DNA of 64,000 nucleotides from Paenibacillus sp. HW567 (GTDB lineage: Bacteria; Bacillota; Bacilli; Paenibacillales; Paenibacillaceae). Each line of letters begins with the position of its first letter. Positions within the stretch are counted from its first letter, which is position 1. The notes beneath the pieces were generated by a model that did not search any database, had not been told where the DNA came from, and worked only from the letters and a program-made list of their open reading frames with translations. The position numbers and the translations under genes are program-made. Of this stretch, positions 18,107 through 27,424 are shown piece after piece. The stretch lies in the NCBI RefSeq assembly GCF_000374185.1, contig NZ_KB910518.1, positions 6,461,286 to 6,525,285 of the forward strand, in the 5' to 3' direction.

Positions 18107-18723
18107 TCCATATCTTCCGCAAGGGCACGGATGAAAGTCTGCCGACACTTGTCCTCTTCCACGGAACCGGCGGCAACGAGCGTGATCTGCTGCCGCTGGC
18201 CGAGCTTCTCGCTCCCGGCGCTTCCGTGCTGGGCGTTCGGGGAAACGTGCTGGAGAACGGCATGCCGCGCTTCTTCCGGCGGCTGGCCGAAGGCATCTTC
18301 GATGAAGAGGATCTGATCTTCCGCACCCATGAGCTTAGAGGGTTTCTGGATGAGGCTGCTGCCAAGTACGGCTTCGATCCCGGCAACCTGGTGGCGGTTG
18401 GCTATTCCAACGGTGCCAATATCGCCGGCAGCCTGCTGTTCCATTACGGCGGCATCTTCCGCTCGGCGGTGCTGCTGCATCCGATGGTTCCGCTGCGTGG
18501 CCTGAAGCTGCCTTCGCTGAAGGGCGTCCCGGTCTTCATCGGAGCGGGTACCAATGATCCGATCATCCGGGCGGAGGAAACCCGGGAGCTGGAGTCGCTT
18601 CTGCAGGGCGCTGACTCTGAAGTAACTACCCACTGGGGCAACCAGGGCCACCGCTTGAGCGCGGCTGAAGCCGAAGCCGCCAGAGATTGGCTGCTGGGGC
18701 ACCATACACCGGGCATAGCTTAA
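18103..18723 (+). CDS. mhqD: Alpha/beta hydrolase, MhqD-like
   Basis: A 206-residue serine hydrolase. The nucleophile is Ser102 in GYSNGANIAG, the acid is probably the Asp in GTNDPI, and the base is the His in NQGHRLS. FHGTGGNERDLLPLA forms the oxyanion region. It is translationally coupled to mhqO, the same pair as in B. subtilis, where the hydrolase is part of the methylhydroquinone response. Confidence 0.9.
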   Translation: MIHIFRKGTDESLPTLVLFHGTGGNERDLLPLAELLAPGASVLGVRGNVLENGMPRFFRRLAEGIFDEEDLIFRTHELRGFLDEAAAKYGFDPGNLVAVGYSNGANIAGSLLFHYGGIFRSAVLLHPMVPLRGLKLPSLKGVPVFIGAGTNDPIIRAEETRELESLLQGADSEVTTHWGNQGHRLSAAEAEAARDWLLGHHTPGIA

Positions 18724-18731
18724 TCATACAG

Positions 18732-18796
18732 CCGTCCGCAGGACCGCCGATAAGTGACTCTATGTGTCGCTTAGAAGCTCCTGCGGACGGTTTTTT
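18732..18796 (+). terminator. Strong terminator after mhqD
   Basis: CCGTCCGCAGGA at 18732-18743 pairs with TCCTGCGGACGG at 18779-18790 as a perfect 12-bp stem, followed by TTTTTT. Confidence 0.9.
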
Positions 18797-18903
18797 GCTG
18801 TGACAAAAGCCTTGAATAATCCGGCAGCCATCAGGTAGTATGAAGAATACAAAATAAAAAAGGGCCTAAGGGTTGTTAACAGAAAGGTTGGCGTCATTGA
18901 CTC

Positions 18904-20133
18904 ATGAACACAAAAATTGATAGTCGAATGTTGGAGGCGGAGGGGCCATCGCGGAAGCAGCGGCTGCAAATCGCCGTCATTCTGGGAGCCATTTCCGCGA
19001 TTGGACCGTTGTCCATTGATATGTATTTGCCGGCGCTGCCCGAGCTTGGGGCGCATTTTGGGGCCGGGGCTGCGCTGGCGCAGCTTAGCCTGACCTTCTT
19101 TTTGCTGGGACTGGCCTCGGGGCAACTGGTGGCGGGGCCGCTAAGCGATGTGTATGGCCGTCGCACACCGCTGCTCATCGGCATGATCGTTTATGCAGTC
19201 TCTTCATTGCTGTGCGCGTTCAGCCCTTCCATCGGGCTTTTGGTCGTGCTGCGGTTTGTCCAGGGGATCGCCGGCTCCGTAGGTGTGGTAATCTCGCGGG
19301 CGGCAGTTCGTGACCTCTACAGCGGCTCCGAATTAACCAAATTCTTCTCCTTACTGATGATAGTCAACGGGCTGGGGCCGATTCTGGCTCCGGTCATTGG
19401 AGGACAGCTTCTGCGATTCACAACGTGGCAGGGAGTGTTCGTGGTGCTGTTTGCCGCCGGGCTGATCTTTTTTGCCACGATTCTGCTGCGGCTCCCCGAG
19501 ACCCTGCCTAAAGAGCGGCGCTCCAAGAGCGGGCTGAAAGGAACCTTGCGCACCTTCGGCATCCTGCTTCGTAACGGGCGGTTCATGGGCTATGCACTTA
19601 CCCAGGGACTCGTTACGGCGGCTATGTTCGCTTATATATCAGGTTCCTCGTTTGTGCTGCAAAATATTTTTGGCGTCTCCCCGCAGATGTATAGCCTGAT
19701 CTTTGCCGTGAACGGGCTGGGGATTATTATCTCGGGACAAGTGGCCGGCAGATTGGCCGGAAGAGTCAGCGAACGCAAGCTGCTGGTCAGCGGCCTGCTG
19801 CTGTGTACGGTGGGCGGCGCTCTGCTGCTGCTGACTGTGCTGGCTGGCGGCGGTCTGCTGCCGATTCTGATCTGCCTGTTTGCGGTTGTCTCCAGTGTAG
19901 GTATGGTTGGGACAACCAGCTTCTCTCTGGCTATGCAGGATCAGGGGGATTCCGCAGGCAGCGCCTCGGCACTGCTGGGTCTTCTGCCGCTGCTGCTCGG
20001 TAGCTGCGTCGCTCCGCTGGTCGGGCTGGGCGGCGATAAAACCGCGCTTCCGATGGCGGTAGTCATCGCGTCGGCGGGCCTTTGCTCTATACTGGCCTAT
20101 CTGCTGCTCTGCAGCGGGAAAAAGGGCAAGTGA
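18904..20133 (+). CDS. Bcr/CflA-family multidrug efflux MFS transporter
   Basis: A 409-residue major-facilitator protein with 12 hydrophobic segments. AISAIGPLSIDMYLPALPELGAHF is typical of the Bcr/CflA group and GPLSDVYGRRTPL is the MFS motif A. It would export drugs or small metabolites by proton antiport. The start is uncertain: no good ribosome-binding site lies close to the ATG at 18904. Confidence 0.9.
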   Translation: MNTKIDSRMLEAEGPSRKQRLQIAVILGAISAIGPLSIDMYLPALPELGAHFGAGAALAQLSLTFFLLGLASGQLVAGPLSDVYGRRTPLLIGMIVYAVSSLLCAFSPSIGLLVVLRFVQGIAGSVGVVISRAAVRDLYSGSELTKFFSLLMIVNGLGPILAPVIGGQLLRFTTWQGVFVVLFAAGLIFFATILLRLPETLPKERRSKSGLKGTLRTFGILLRNGRFMGYALTQGLVTAAMFAYISGSSFVLQNIFGVSPQMYSLIFAVNGLGIIISGQVAGRLAGRVSERKLLVSGLLLCTVGGALLLLTVLAGGGLLPILICLFAVVSSVGMVGTTSFSLAMQDQGDSAGSASALLGLLPLLLGSCVAPLVGLGGDKTALPMAVVIASAGLCSILAYLLLCSGKKGK

Positions 20134-20224
20134 GCAGTAAGAGTTCTTTCAGCAAACTTTCAGCGCAAATTAACGTTCCGCTCCTTCAAAAGGGTTATAT
20201 TGGATATTGAAAGGAGGGACGAGC

Positions 20225-20584
20225 ATGAGTATATCATCCGTATCATCGGCCTCTTCCACTACGTACAGCTCCTCCAGCGCAACAGATACCGCTTCCCTGG
20301 AGAAGCAAAAGGCGAAGCTGGAAGCCGACCTGGAGAAGGTACAGTCCAGCAAGGACGACGAGAAAACGAAGGAAACCAAAACTAAGCAGCTTCAGCAGCA
20401 GATCAAACAGATCGAAGCGCAAATTGCGCAGAAATCGCAGAGCAGCAGCAGCTCCTCTGCGGCAGGCAGCAGTGCGCCGCCGCCTGAGCAGCCGGCTAAT
20501 GGCAATGCGCTTGCTCCAGCCAGCGCGCAGGAGATCGCTACTGCCACGACGAACAGCGAAGGCAGATTTGACATCCGGGTGTAA
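20225..20584 (+). CDS. FlxA-like coiled-coil protein
   Basis: A 119-residue hydrophilic protein. A Ser/Thr-rich N-terminus (about 25 residues) is followed by a Lys/Glu/Gln coiled coil (about 27-75) and a Ser/Ala/Pro-rich tail. The pattern matches FlxA-like proteins of unknown role. AAGGAGGG lies seven bases before the ATG at 20225, which I prefer to an in-frame ATG 18 bases upstream. A terminator follows. Confidence 0.75.
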   Translation: MSISSVSSASSTTYSSSSATDTASLEKQKAKLEADLEKVQSSKDDEKTKETKTKQLQQQIKQIEAQIAQKSQSSSSSSAAGSSAPPPEQPANGNALAPASAQEIATATTNSEGRFDIRV

Positions 20585-20605
20585 CCCCGGACACAGCGTA
20601 CATAG

Positions 20606-20648
20606 AAAAAGGACAGCCATTTGCCGTGGTGACTGTCCTTTTTTTTAT
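20606..20648 (+). terminator. Terminator after the FlxA-like gene
   Basis: AAGGACAG pairs with CTGTCCTT across a short loop, followed by TTTTTTTT. Confidence 0.88.
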
Positions 20649-20837
20649 TTCCGGTGCAATGCTTCAGAGTCTGCTTTTTTTCAGGCTGTTGCAGGGAATT
20701 GCCCTTTACCGGGTGTCTAACCTAAGTGATGATCATTATACGAGCCTTCTGTTGATAGTGTTGGTATAATGGAGGAATGACACGGCAAGTTGCTCCGGAC
20801 AAGGGCAAGCCGGCAGTAAAGGCAGGAGAAGGAAGTC

Positions 20838-23489
20838 ATGCATTCGATAAAACAATCGCTCGAACGCTTCAAAATTGTAAGGCTGATTATAACCATCTAC
20901 CGGCTGCGGGCGGTCCGAGCGCTTTTTCCGCTGGTTATTATAGTTCTTGTATATCTGGAGGGGCAGCATGAGCTGAAGAAGGTGCACCTCCGTCTGATTA
21001 TCCGCGAGCTGAAGCATGTGCCCGCATCGGCCATTGCACAGATGATGGGGGCAGCCCTGCTCGCTGTGGCTGTGATGAGCGCTTATGATTATTTGATCCG
21101 CCAGCATTTTCGGTTGAAGATAAGCCACTGGAGCACGTTCCGCTATTCGTGGATTGCCAATACCTTTAATAATCTGATCGGCTTTGCCGGGCTGGCCGGG
21201 GTGGGGCTGCGAACGCTCCTCTACAAAAAAAGCGGTGTGCCTGCTGCTGTTCTGACCCCGGCAATAGTGTTTCTCTCGCCGCTCATGATCACGGGGCTGT
21301 CGCTGCTCTCCTGGGGCAATATCTTCGGCCTTTTTCCGGCTGCTGCGCTGCTCCGCGAGCACCATTGGCTGGTATTTGCAGTGTGGGGTATGGCGCTTTA
21401 TTTGCCACTTTTTATCATCATCCAGCGTTCGTCGCTGTTTGCCAAATGGATCAACCGGGGGCAGGGCAGAACACCTTGGACTACCGTGGCGGCTTCGGTC
21501 GGTGCATCCCTTCTGGAATGGCTGTTCGCCGGAATCACCTTCTGCATCATTGCGAGTCATCTGCTTGGCTGCGCCAACTACATTACAGTCTTCAGCATCT
21601 ATGTCATTGCTGCGATAGCAGGCATCCTGAGTATGGCCCCCGGGGGGATCGGCGCATTCGACCTGATCGCCTTGCTCGGGCTTTCGCAATTGGGCTATGG
21701 AAGCGATAAGGCTATGGCTGTTCTGGTTATCTACAGACTGTTCTATTACCTCATTCCCTGGCTGATCGGTCTTGTGATGGCTGCGCTGGAAATTGGACTA
21801 CAGAGTAAAAAAAGCTCTGACCGGAGTAACGTGGGCATCGAGCCTTCCCTTAATCTATGGCAGAAAATTTGGGGCTGGCCGGGCCAATACACGTTCTTGA
21901 GCGATCTTGGCATATGGGCGCTCGGCAAGCTGGTGCTGGCCAGCGGTCTGATCCTGCTGCTGTCTGCTGCTACGCCCGAGCTGCTGTACCGTCTGCGGTT
22001 AACGGAGGAGCTGCTCTCTCTGCCGGTAATGCGGATTTCACATCATGTATCCGTACTGATCGGCTTCATGCTTATTCTTCTGTCGCGGGGAATTTCGCTG
22101 CGTGTCCACCGGGCGTATATTTTGACCTGCGCGCTGCTGTTCGGCGGGGCGGTGTTCACCTTCACGAAGGGCTTTGATTATGAGGAAGCGTTGTTCCTGC
22201 TGCTTGTAGTGCTCATCCTCTGGGTATCCAGGGCCCGCTTCAACCGGATCAGTGTACCCTTCAGCAAGCAGAGCACGATCTGGTGGCTGGTGCTGACTTC
22301 CGCCATTGCGTTTATTTACTTCCTGCTGGGCAGCTACGTGCATCAGGGCTTCCCAAGGCATCTTCCCGCCGGTATTCCCCCGGAGTGGCTGCGGCGGCAC
22401 AGCAATGTAGCGGTCACGGCGGTCAGCGGGCTGGTGCTCTCCTGGCTGCTGATGACGATGCTGGTAGTCCTCCGCCCTCACCGCAGGATGGAGGAACTGC
22501 TGGCGGACAAGGATATGACGCAGTTAAGCCAGTTTCTTGGAGGGAACGAGGGAAATGCCTTGACCCATATGCTATTTCTGGGCGACAAAAGCTTCTACTG
22601 GGCACAGGGCGGCAAGGTGCTGATTGCTTTTGCCAGAGCGCGGGACAAGCTGGTAGTGCTGGGTGATCCGCTGGGACCTCAGGCCCTGGTAGGTGAAGCG
22701 ATCAGCGAATTCCGGCAGGCGGCGGATTTATACGGTCTGTCTGTGGTGTTCTATCAGGCTACCCCGGACTTTCTGCCGGTCTATCATGAGCAGGGCTACC
22801 GTTTCTTCAAGCTCGGTGAGGAGGCGATGATCTCTCTTGCTGATTTTACCCTTAGCGGCAAAAAAAATTCCGATCTGCGGAGTGTGAAAAACCGCTTCGA
22901 ACGTGAGGGTTACAGGTTCGAGGTAGCGGAAGCGCCGCATTCCCCAGAGCTGCTGGAGGAGCTGCGCCGGGTGTCCGGGGAGTGGCTGGACGGACGCAGC
23001 GAAAAAGGCTTCTCGCTCGGCTGGTTCAAGCCGTCTTATCTACAGCTTGCACAGCTAGCGCTGCTGCGGGATGCGGACGGCAAGGTGCTGGCTTTCGCCT
23101 CCATTGCCCCGGGCTATGACAAGGGAACCACGATTTCGGTTGACCTTATGCGCCACCGGAAAAAAACACCGAACGGAACCATGGACTATTTGTTTGTCCG
23201 TCTGCTGGAGTGGGCGAAGGAGCAGGGCTACCGCCGGTTCAATCTCGGCAATGCTCCATTATCCAGTGTAGGCCAGAATTCCGGAGCGCTGCGGGAGGAG
23301 AAGCTGGCCCATCTGGTATTTGTGCGCGGCGGACACTGGTACGGATTCGCCGGCCTGCGGATGTATAAGGAGAAGTTCAGCCCGGAGTGGGAGCCGCGCT
23401 ATCTTGCCTACCCCGCTTCGATGACCCTGTCGATTCTGACGCTTGACCTGGTAAGACTCGTTTCCCGCCACCCGGAAGGGAAGGAGTAA
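20838..23489 (+). CDS. mprF: Bifunctional lysylphosphatidylglycerol flippase/synthetase MprF
   Basis: An 883-residue membrane protein. Residues 1 to about 510 hold some 14 hydrophobic segments forming the flippase, including GIGAFDLIALLGLSQLG. The C-terminal 340 residues form the cytosolic synthase that transfers lysine from Lys-tRNA to phosphatidylglycerol, with GDPLGP, GYRFFKLGEEAMISL, KGFSLGWF and FNLGNAPLSSVG. Full length for the family. Lysinylated lipid lowers negative surface charge and protects against cationic peptides. GGAGAAGG precedes the ATG. Confidence 0.94.
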   Translation: MHSIKQSLERFKIVRLIITIYRLRAVRALFPLVIIVLVYLEGQHELKKVHLRLIIRELKHVPASAIAQMMGAALLAVAVMSAYDYLIRQHFRLKISHWSTFRYSWIANTFNNLIGFAGLAGVGLRTLLYKKSGVPAAVLTPAIVFLSPLMITGLSLLSWGNIFGLFPAAALLREHHWLVFAVWGMALYLPLFIIIQRSSLFAKWINRGQGRTPWTTVAASVGASLLEWLFAGITFCIIASHLLGCANYITVFSIYVIAAIAGILSMAPGGIGAFDLIALLGLSQLGYGSDKAMAVLVIYRLFYYLIPWLIGLVMAALEIGLQSKKSSDRSNVGIEPSLNLWQKIWGWPGQYTFLSDLGIWALGKLVLASGLILLLSAATPELLYRLRLTEELLSLPVMRISHHVSVLIGFMLILLSRGISLRVHRAYILTCALLFGGAVFTFTKGFDYEEALFLLLVVLILWVSRARFNRISVPFSKQSTIWWLVLTSAIAFIYFLLGSYVHQGFPRHLPAGIPPEWLRRHSNVAVTAVSGLVLSWLLMTMLVVLRPHRRMEELLADKDMTQLSQFLGGNEGNALTHMLFLGDKSFYWAQGGKVLIAFARARDKLVVLGDPLGPQALVGEAISEFRQAADLYGLSVVFYQATPDFLPVYHEQGYRFFKLGEEAMISLADFTLSGKKNSDLRSVKNRFEREGYRFEVAEAPHSPELLEELRRVSGEWLDGRSEKGFSLGWFKPSYLQLAQLALLRDADGKVLAFASIAPGYDKGTTISVDLMRHRKKTPNGTMDYLFVRLLEWAKEQGYRRFNLGNAPLSSVGQNSGALREEKLAHLVFVRGGHWYGFAGLRMYKEKFSPEWEPRYLAYPASMTLSILTLDLVRLVSRHPEGKE

Positions 23490-23657
23490 CTGCGGACTAC
23501 TAAGTGGGAACTGCTATGGTGCTGGTGAGATACATACTAGACGATTAGGCAGAAATCGGTAATACTATGTTCATCCACAACATATAAGGTTGCAGACGTA
23601 TCATTCTGCCATTATCGAAACCACAGAATTGGCAACCAGATTAACATCAACTTTGAG

Positions 23658-23690
23658 ATGGCTCCTGTTCTATGCAGGTGCCATTTTTTG
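23658..23690 (+). terminator. Terminator downstream of mprF
   Basis: ATGGCTCCTG pairs with CAGGTGCCAT (one mismatch) around a 7-base loop, then TTTTTT. It lies 170 bases after the mprF stop, so an unseen small transcript could also end here. Confidence 0.8.
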
Positions 23691-23737
23691 ATTATTTAGG
23701 GGATTGTGATTTTCTTTCGTTGTAGATATTGAGCAGA

Positions 23738-23863
23738 AATAACGGCAGAAATACCGTTATTAGAGAGTGAATGGGGAGTTAGTCTGAAAATAACGGCAGA
23801 AATACCGTTATTAGAGAGTGAACTTGGAGTTAGCCCGAAAATAACAGCAGAAATACCGTTATT
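23738..23863. repeat. Three tandem hairpin repeats, about 51-bp period
   Basis: Copies at 23738-23761, 23789-23812 and 23840-23863. The arms AATAACGG and CCGTTATT flank CAGAAATA; the third copy has one change in its left arm. The intervening TTAGAGAGTGAA and GGAGTTAG segments are also repeated. It belongs to the same theme as the repeat at 1-162. Confidence 0.85.
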
Positions 23864-23928
23864 TGAGAGCGGCGGGCCAGTTCGCTAGGTTTCAGGCTGT
23901 TCACCAAAAATGAGGGGAGAAGGGGACT

Positions 23929-24792
23929 ATGGGGAATACGGTAATCGAGATCATGGAGAGACGTAAATCTGTGCGCACGTATGAGCCGACACCAATCAGT
24001 GAAGCGGCTCATGGTGCGGTGATGGATTACCTGGCGCAGGAGGAGAATTTGCGCGGACCTTTTGGCGGGAAGGTCAAGGTTGAATGGATGTGGGCTGATG
24101 GCGGGGCGGCGGAAGGCAAAAGCGTTAAGCTTGGCACCTACGGGGTTATCAAGAACCCGCAGGCTTACCTGGTCGGAGCGGTGCAGAACGGGAAGACGGC
24201 GCTGCTGGAGTTTGGTTATATTTTTCATAAGCTGATCCTGTATGCCACGGGCCTGGGCCTCGGAACCTGCTGGATTGGCGGAACGTTCAGCCGCAAGTCC
24301 TTCTCCCGCGAGATGGAGCTGGCACCGGGAGAGATCATCCCTTGCATCACACCCCTGGGATACCCAAGGGAGAAGCAGCGGCTGCTGGACTCCACTGTGC
24401 GTTTCATCGCTAAGTCGGATCAGAGAAAACCTTGGGAGGAGCTGTTCTATGATGGGGAATTTGGACGCGCGCTGACCCGCGAAGCAGCCGGCAAGCTGGA
24501 CGTGCCGCTGGAGATGTTCCGGCAGGGCCCGTCGGCCTCCAACAAGCAGCCTTGGAGAGCGGTTGTATCTCAGGACCAGCGGCATGTGCATTTCTATTTG
24601 CAGTCTACGCCCAATTACAGCGGCAACAAGCTGGGTTTTGAAATGCAGCGGATCGACATGGGCATTGCCGCCTGCAGCTTTGAACTGGCCTGCCGGGAGC
24701 TGGGAATTTCCGGTGTCTGGACGATGGAAGATCCCAAGCTGAACGTACCGAGCCCGCTTACGGAATATATGCTGAGTTATAAGCTCGAGTAA
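23929..24792 (+). CDS. Nitroreductase-family protein
   Basis: A 287-residue protein with the nitroreductase opening MERRKSVRTYEPTPIS and GLGLGTCWIGGTFSR, the length and repeat pattern of the TM1586-type nitroreductase group (two half-domains in one chain). It would bind FMN and reduce nitro or quinone compounds with NAD(P)H; the substrate is unknown. AGAAGGGG precedes the ATG. It is convergent with the ECF transporter genes. Confidence 0.88.
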   Translation: MGNTVIEIMERRKSVRTYEPTPISEAAHGAVMDYLAQEENLRGPFGGKVKVEWMWADGGAAEGKSVKLGTYGVIKNPQAYLVGAVQNGKTALLEFGYIFHKLILYATGLGLGTCWIGGTFSRKSFSREMELAPGEIIPCITPLGYPREKQRLLDSTVRFIAKSDQRKPWEELFYDGEFGRALTREAAGKLDVPLEMFRQGPSASNKQPWRAVVSQDQRHVHFYLQSTPNYSGNKLGFEMQRIDMGIAACSFELACRELGISGVWTMEDPKLNVPSPLTEYMLSYKLE

Positions 24793-24810
24793 GCGGCTCA
24801 GGCTGCGGTG

Positions 24811-26490
24811 TCAGGCAAACTGCGACACTCCCCATAGGCTGGCCGCCGCCAGCAGGATACCGAAGAGAGCGAGTGTATCGCTTTGCTGCCAGGCCAGCCG
24901 GCAGGAAGGCGTGCGCTCCTTGCTGGGGTCATAGCCGCGTGCCTCTATAGCGGTTGCCAACTCGTCGCCCATCCCGATGACCAGAATCAGCAGCGGCACA
25001 ATCAGCAGGGCCATCTGCCGTGGAGTCCAGCGGCTGAGGCCCTTTGTCTTTCTGCCACGCGAGCTTAGCGCTAGCTGAAGCTGGGCCAGCTTGCCGAGAA
25101 TCCACGGCACGAACTGTAGGGTGACCGATACCGCCAGCGACCAGTTGCGGGTGCGGATGCCCAGCTTTTTCAGCGGAGCAATGCCCCATTCCAGTCCTTC
25201 ACGCAAGGGCGCGCCCGTAGTTGTCTCTGTGAACAGGAAGCCAAGGGAGATCAGCAGCAGGAAGCGGAGCACATTCAGGCCGCCCCGCACAATTCCCGCC
25301 AGACTGAAGCCGATGGGACCGAGCGTGTAGTCCGGCAATTCCCAACTAAGTGCGGACAGCAGCCAGAGGAACAGGAACATGAGGAGGAACGGGCGGAAGA
25401 AGCGGGCCGTCCTTCTCCAGGGGATGCCGGCGGAGATAATCATCCCTGTAATTAGACCTGCCGAGAGCAGCAGCGGTACAAGTGAGTTCATGCCCAGAAT
25501 GACCAGCGTGCCCAGCACCATCCCCAGCCATTTAACGCGCGGGTCCAGCTTCTGCCACAATCGCCGGGCAGGGGCTGCTTCTGCATGTCCCGCTTCGGTG
25601 GAATCTGCTTCAGGAGGAACAAGCTCGTCTTGTCTGCTGCTGCTGTACCGGCCCTCCCCGGGAATCAGCAAGCCCTCCTCCGGCGGAACGGGCAGGGGAC
25701 GCTTGCCCAGCTCCTCCAGCAGAGTTTCCAGGCTGCCAGGCAGGGAATCAAGCAGCCCGCGCTGCCGGAGTCTCTGTCCGATCCGCGTATAGGCGGGCGG
25801 TGTAAGGCCGGCTGAGCTGAGCGGCGAGGGATCGGCGGCCAGCGTAGCAGCCCGTCCGTTATAGCAGATGGAGCCCTGCGACATAATAATCACTTCGTCT
25901 GCCATCGGGAGGAAGCTGTCCAGATCATGCGTGCCGATGATCAGGGTCAGTCCGCTGCGGCGCAGTCCGCGCAGCATGTCCAGCAGGCTCCGGGCCGCCT
26001 TGGGATCAAGGCCCGCTGTCGGCTCGTCGAGAATTAGCAGACCGGGGCGGGCGGCGATGGCTCCGGCGATGCAGAGCCGGCGCTTCTCTCCTCCGCTGAG
26101 CAGAAAGGGGGAACGGCTGCCGAATTCTTCGTAGGGCAGCCCCACCTCGGACAGTGCGCTGCGGATCAGCTCCAGCCGCTGATGCTTTGGCACTCCGCGC
26201 TGCTCCAAACCGTACTCCATATCCTTGTGTACGCTGCTTGCGAACAGTTGTGTCTCCGGCTGCTGAAAGACCATCGCGACCGCCCCGGGAGGCATCCCGC
26301 CTCCATCGTAGGAAACTTTGCCGGCAGCCGGCTCCGCAAGTCCTGACAGCAGGCGCAGCAGCGTGGACTTGCCGCTGCCGGTAATCCCGCACAGGAGCGT
26401 CAGCGTGCCTTCGCGGATATCCAGATGAATATCCGCGAGAGCGGCGGTCTTGTCATACTGGAAGGATACGCCTTCTGCCTGAAGCCTCAT
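24811..26490 (-). CDS. ECF transporter ATPase fused to the EcfT transmembrane subunit
   Basis: A 559-residue fusion. Residues 1 to about 270 are an ECF-type ATPase with Walker A GITGSGKST (35-43), signature LLSGGEKRRLCIAGA, and Walker B LLILDEPTAGLD. After a variable linker (about 270-310), residues 315 to 559 are the T subunit with about five hydrophobic segments and the two XRG coupling motifs (SSRGRKTKG and AIEARGYD). In most ECF systems these are separate genes. Its ATG overlaps the second ATPase stop. With the divergent bioY it should form a biotin importer. Confidence 0.92.
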   Translation of the reverse strand: MRLQAEGVSFQYDKTAALADIHLDIREGTLTLLCGITGSGKSTLLRLLSGLAEPAAGKVSYDGGGMPPGAVAMVFQQPETQLFASSVHKDMEYGLEQRGVPKHQRLELIRSALSEVGLPYEEFGSRSPFLLSGGEKRRLCIAGAIAARPGLLILDEPTAGLDPKAARSLLDMLRGLRRSGLTLIIGTHDLDSFLPMADEVIIMSQGSICYNGRAATLAADPSPLSSAGLTPPAYTRIGQRLRQRGLLDSLPGSLETLLEELGKRPLPVPPEEGLLIPGEGRYSSSRQDELVPPEADSTEAGHAEAAPARRLWQKLDPRVKWLGMVLGTLVILGMNSLVPLLLSAGLITGMIISAGIPWRRTARFFRPFLLMFLFLWLLSALSWELPDYTLGPIGFSLAGIVRGGLNVLRFLLLISLGFLFTETTTGAPLREGLEWGIAPLKKLGIRTRNWSLAVSVTLQFVPWILGKLAQLQLALSSRGRKTKGLSRWTPRQMALLIVPLLILVIGMGDELATAIEARGYDPSKERTPSCRLAWQQSDTLALFGILLAAASLWGVSQFA

Positions 26491-27299
26491 AAGACGACCT
26501 CTAATTCCTGCTCGGTAAGCGGCAGACAGTGAAGCGGCCAGCCCTGCGACTGCAGCAGACGCCCAATGCGGATGACCGGAGCAGGCTCCCAGCCGAGACG
26601 CTCCGGGAGCTCATTCTGATAGAAAAGGGTGCGCGGATCGCCGTCATACTGCATTCTGCCTTCCTCCATGACAGCGATACGCGGGCTTTCCGCCAGCTCC
26701 TCCATCCGCTGGGTTACCCAGAGTACGGTGGTCCCCTGCCGCCACAAGCTTTGGGCCAAACTGAATATATCTCTCCGCCCGGCCGGGTCCAGCATAGAGG
26801 TCGCCTCGTCAAAAATAATCATTTCCGGCTCCAGCGCCAGACAGCAGGCAACCGCGAGGCGCTGGCGTTCTCCGCCTGATAGAGTCGAGACGTCCGCCTC
26901 CGCCTTGCGGGCCAGTCCCACTTGCCGGAGAACGGTCTCAATCCGGGTCAACATGCTGCTTCGGCTCAGTCCCCGGTTTTCCAGTCCAAACGCAACATCC
27001 TCAAAAGGCGTGGAGCCGACGGTCTGCGCTTCAGGATTCTGAAATACAAGCTGGATATGCCGCTTAACGGCTGTACGGTTCTCAGGGGAGCGCAGATCCA
27101 GACCGGCAGCGGACAGACTGCCCCCCGTAGGAGGGTTCAGACCGGTTAATGTACGGATCAGAGAGGATTTGCCGCAGCCGTTGGCTCCGGTAAGGGCTAC
27201 CCATTCGCCCCGCCCGATAAATATTGAAATATCCCGCAATATCGGCAGCCTGCGCTGGCCGTCCCGTAAGGATAAGGTTAAATTATTGGCTCTAATCAT
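26487..27299 (-). CDS. ECF transporter ATP-binding protein
   Basis: A 270-residue ATPase with Walker A GANGCGKSS, signature LSGGERQRLAVACCLA and Walker B IIFDEATSMLD. It overlaps the downstream ATPase-T fusion by four bases (ATGA), so the two ATPases are made together as an A/A' pair. It is divergent from bioY across a 125-bp gap. Confidence 0.92.
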   Translation of the reverse strand: MIRANNLTLSLRDGQRRLPILRDISIFIGRGEWVALTGANGCGKSSLIRTLTGLNPPTGGSLSAAGLDLRSPENRTAVKRHIQLVFQNPEAQTVGSTPFEDVAFGLENRGLSRSSMLTRIETVLRQVGLARKAEADVSTLSGGERQRLAVACCLALEPEMIIFDEATSMLDPAGRRDIFSLAQSLWRQGTTVLWVTQRMEELAESPRIAVMEEGRMQYDGDPRTLFYQNELPERLGWEPAPVIRIGRLLQSQGWPLHCLPLTEQELEVVL

Positions 27300-27424
27300 G
27301 ACATGCCTGCTTCCCGGACAAATGTAGTCAATAATTGCTACCCATTATAGCAGACATTTAAAGATTGATGTATCCGGTGCGGAATGGTATAGTGATCCTA
27401 AAAAAATGGGGGGTAATCCTGCTC

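Larger units (their letters stand above)
23490..23928. other. Intergenic region with terminator and hairpin repeats
   Basis: About 440 bases between mprF and the nitroreductase. It holds a terminator at 23658-23690 and three hairpin repeats at 23738-23863. The first 170 bases have no gene I can recognise. Confidence 0.6.

Noticed and set aside
27300..27424. BirA operator upstream of bioY
   Set aside because: The divergent gap has no TGTTAAC/GTTAACA inverted repeat, so biotin repression cannot be claimed.
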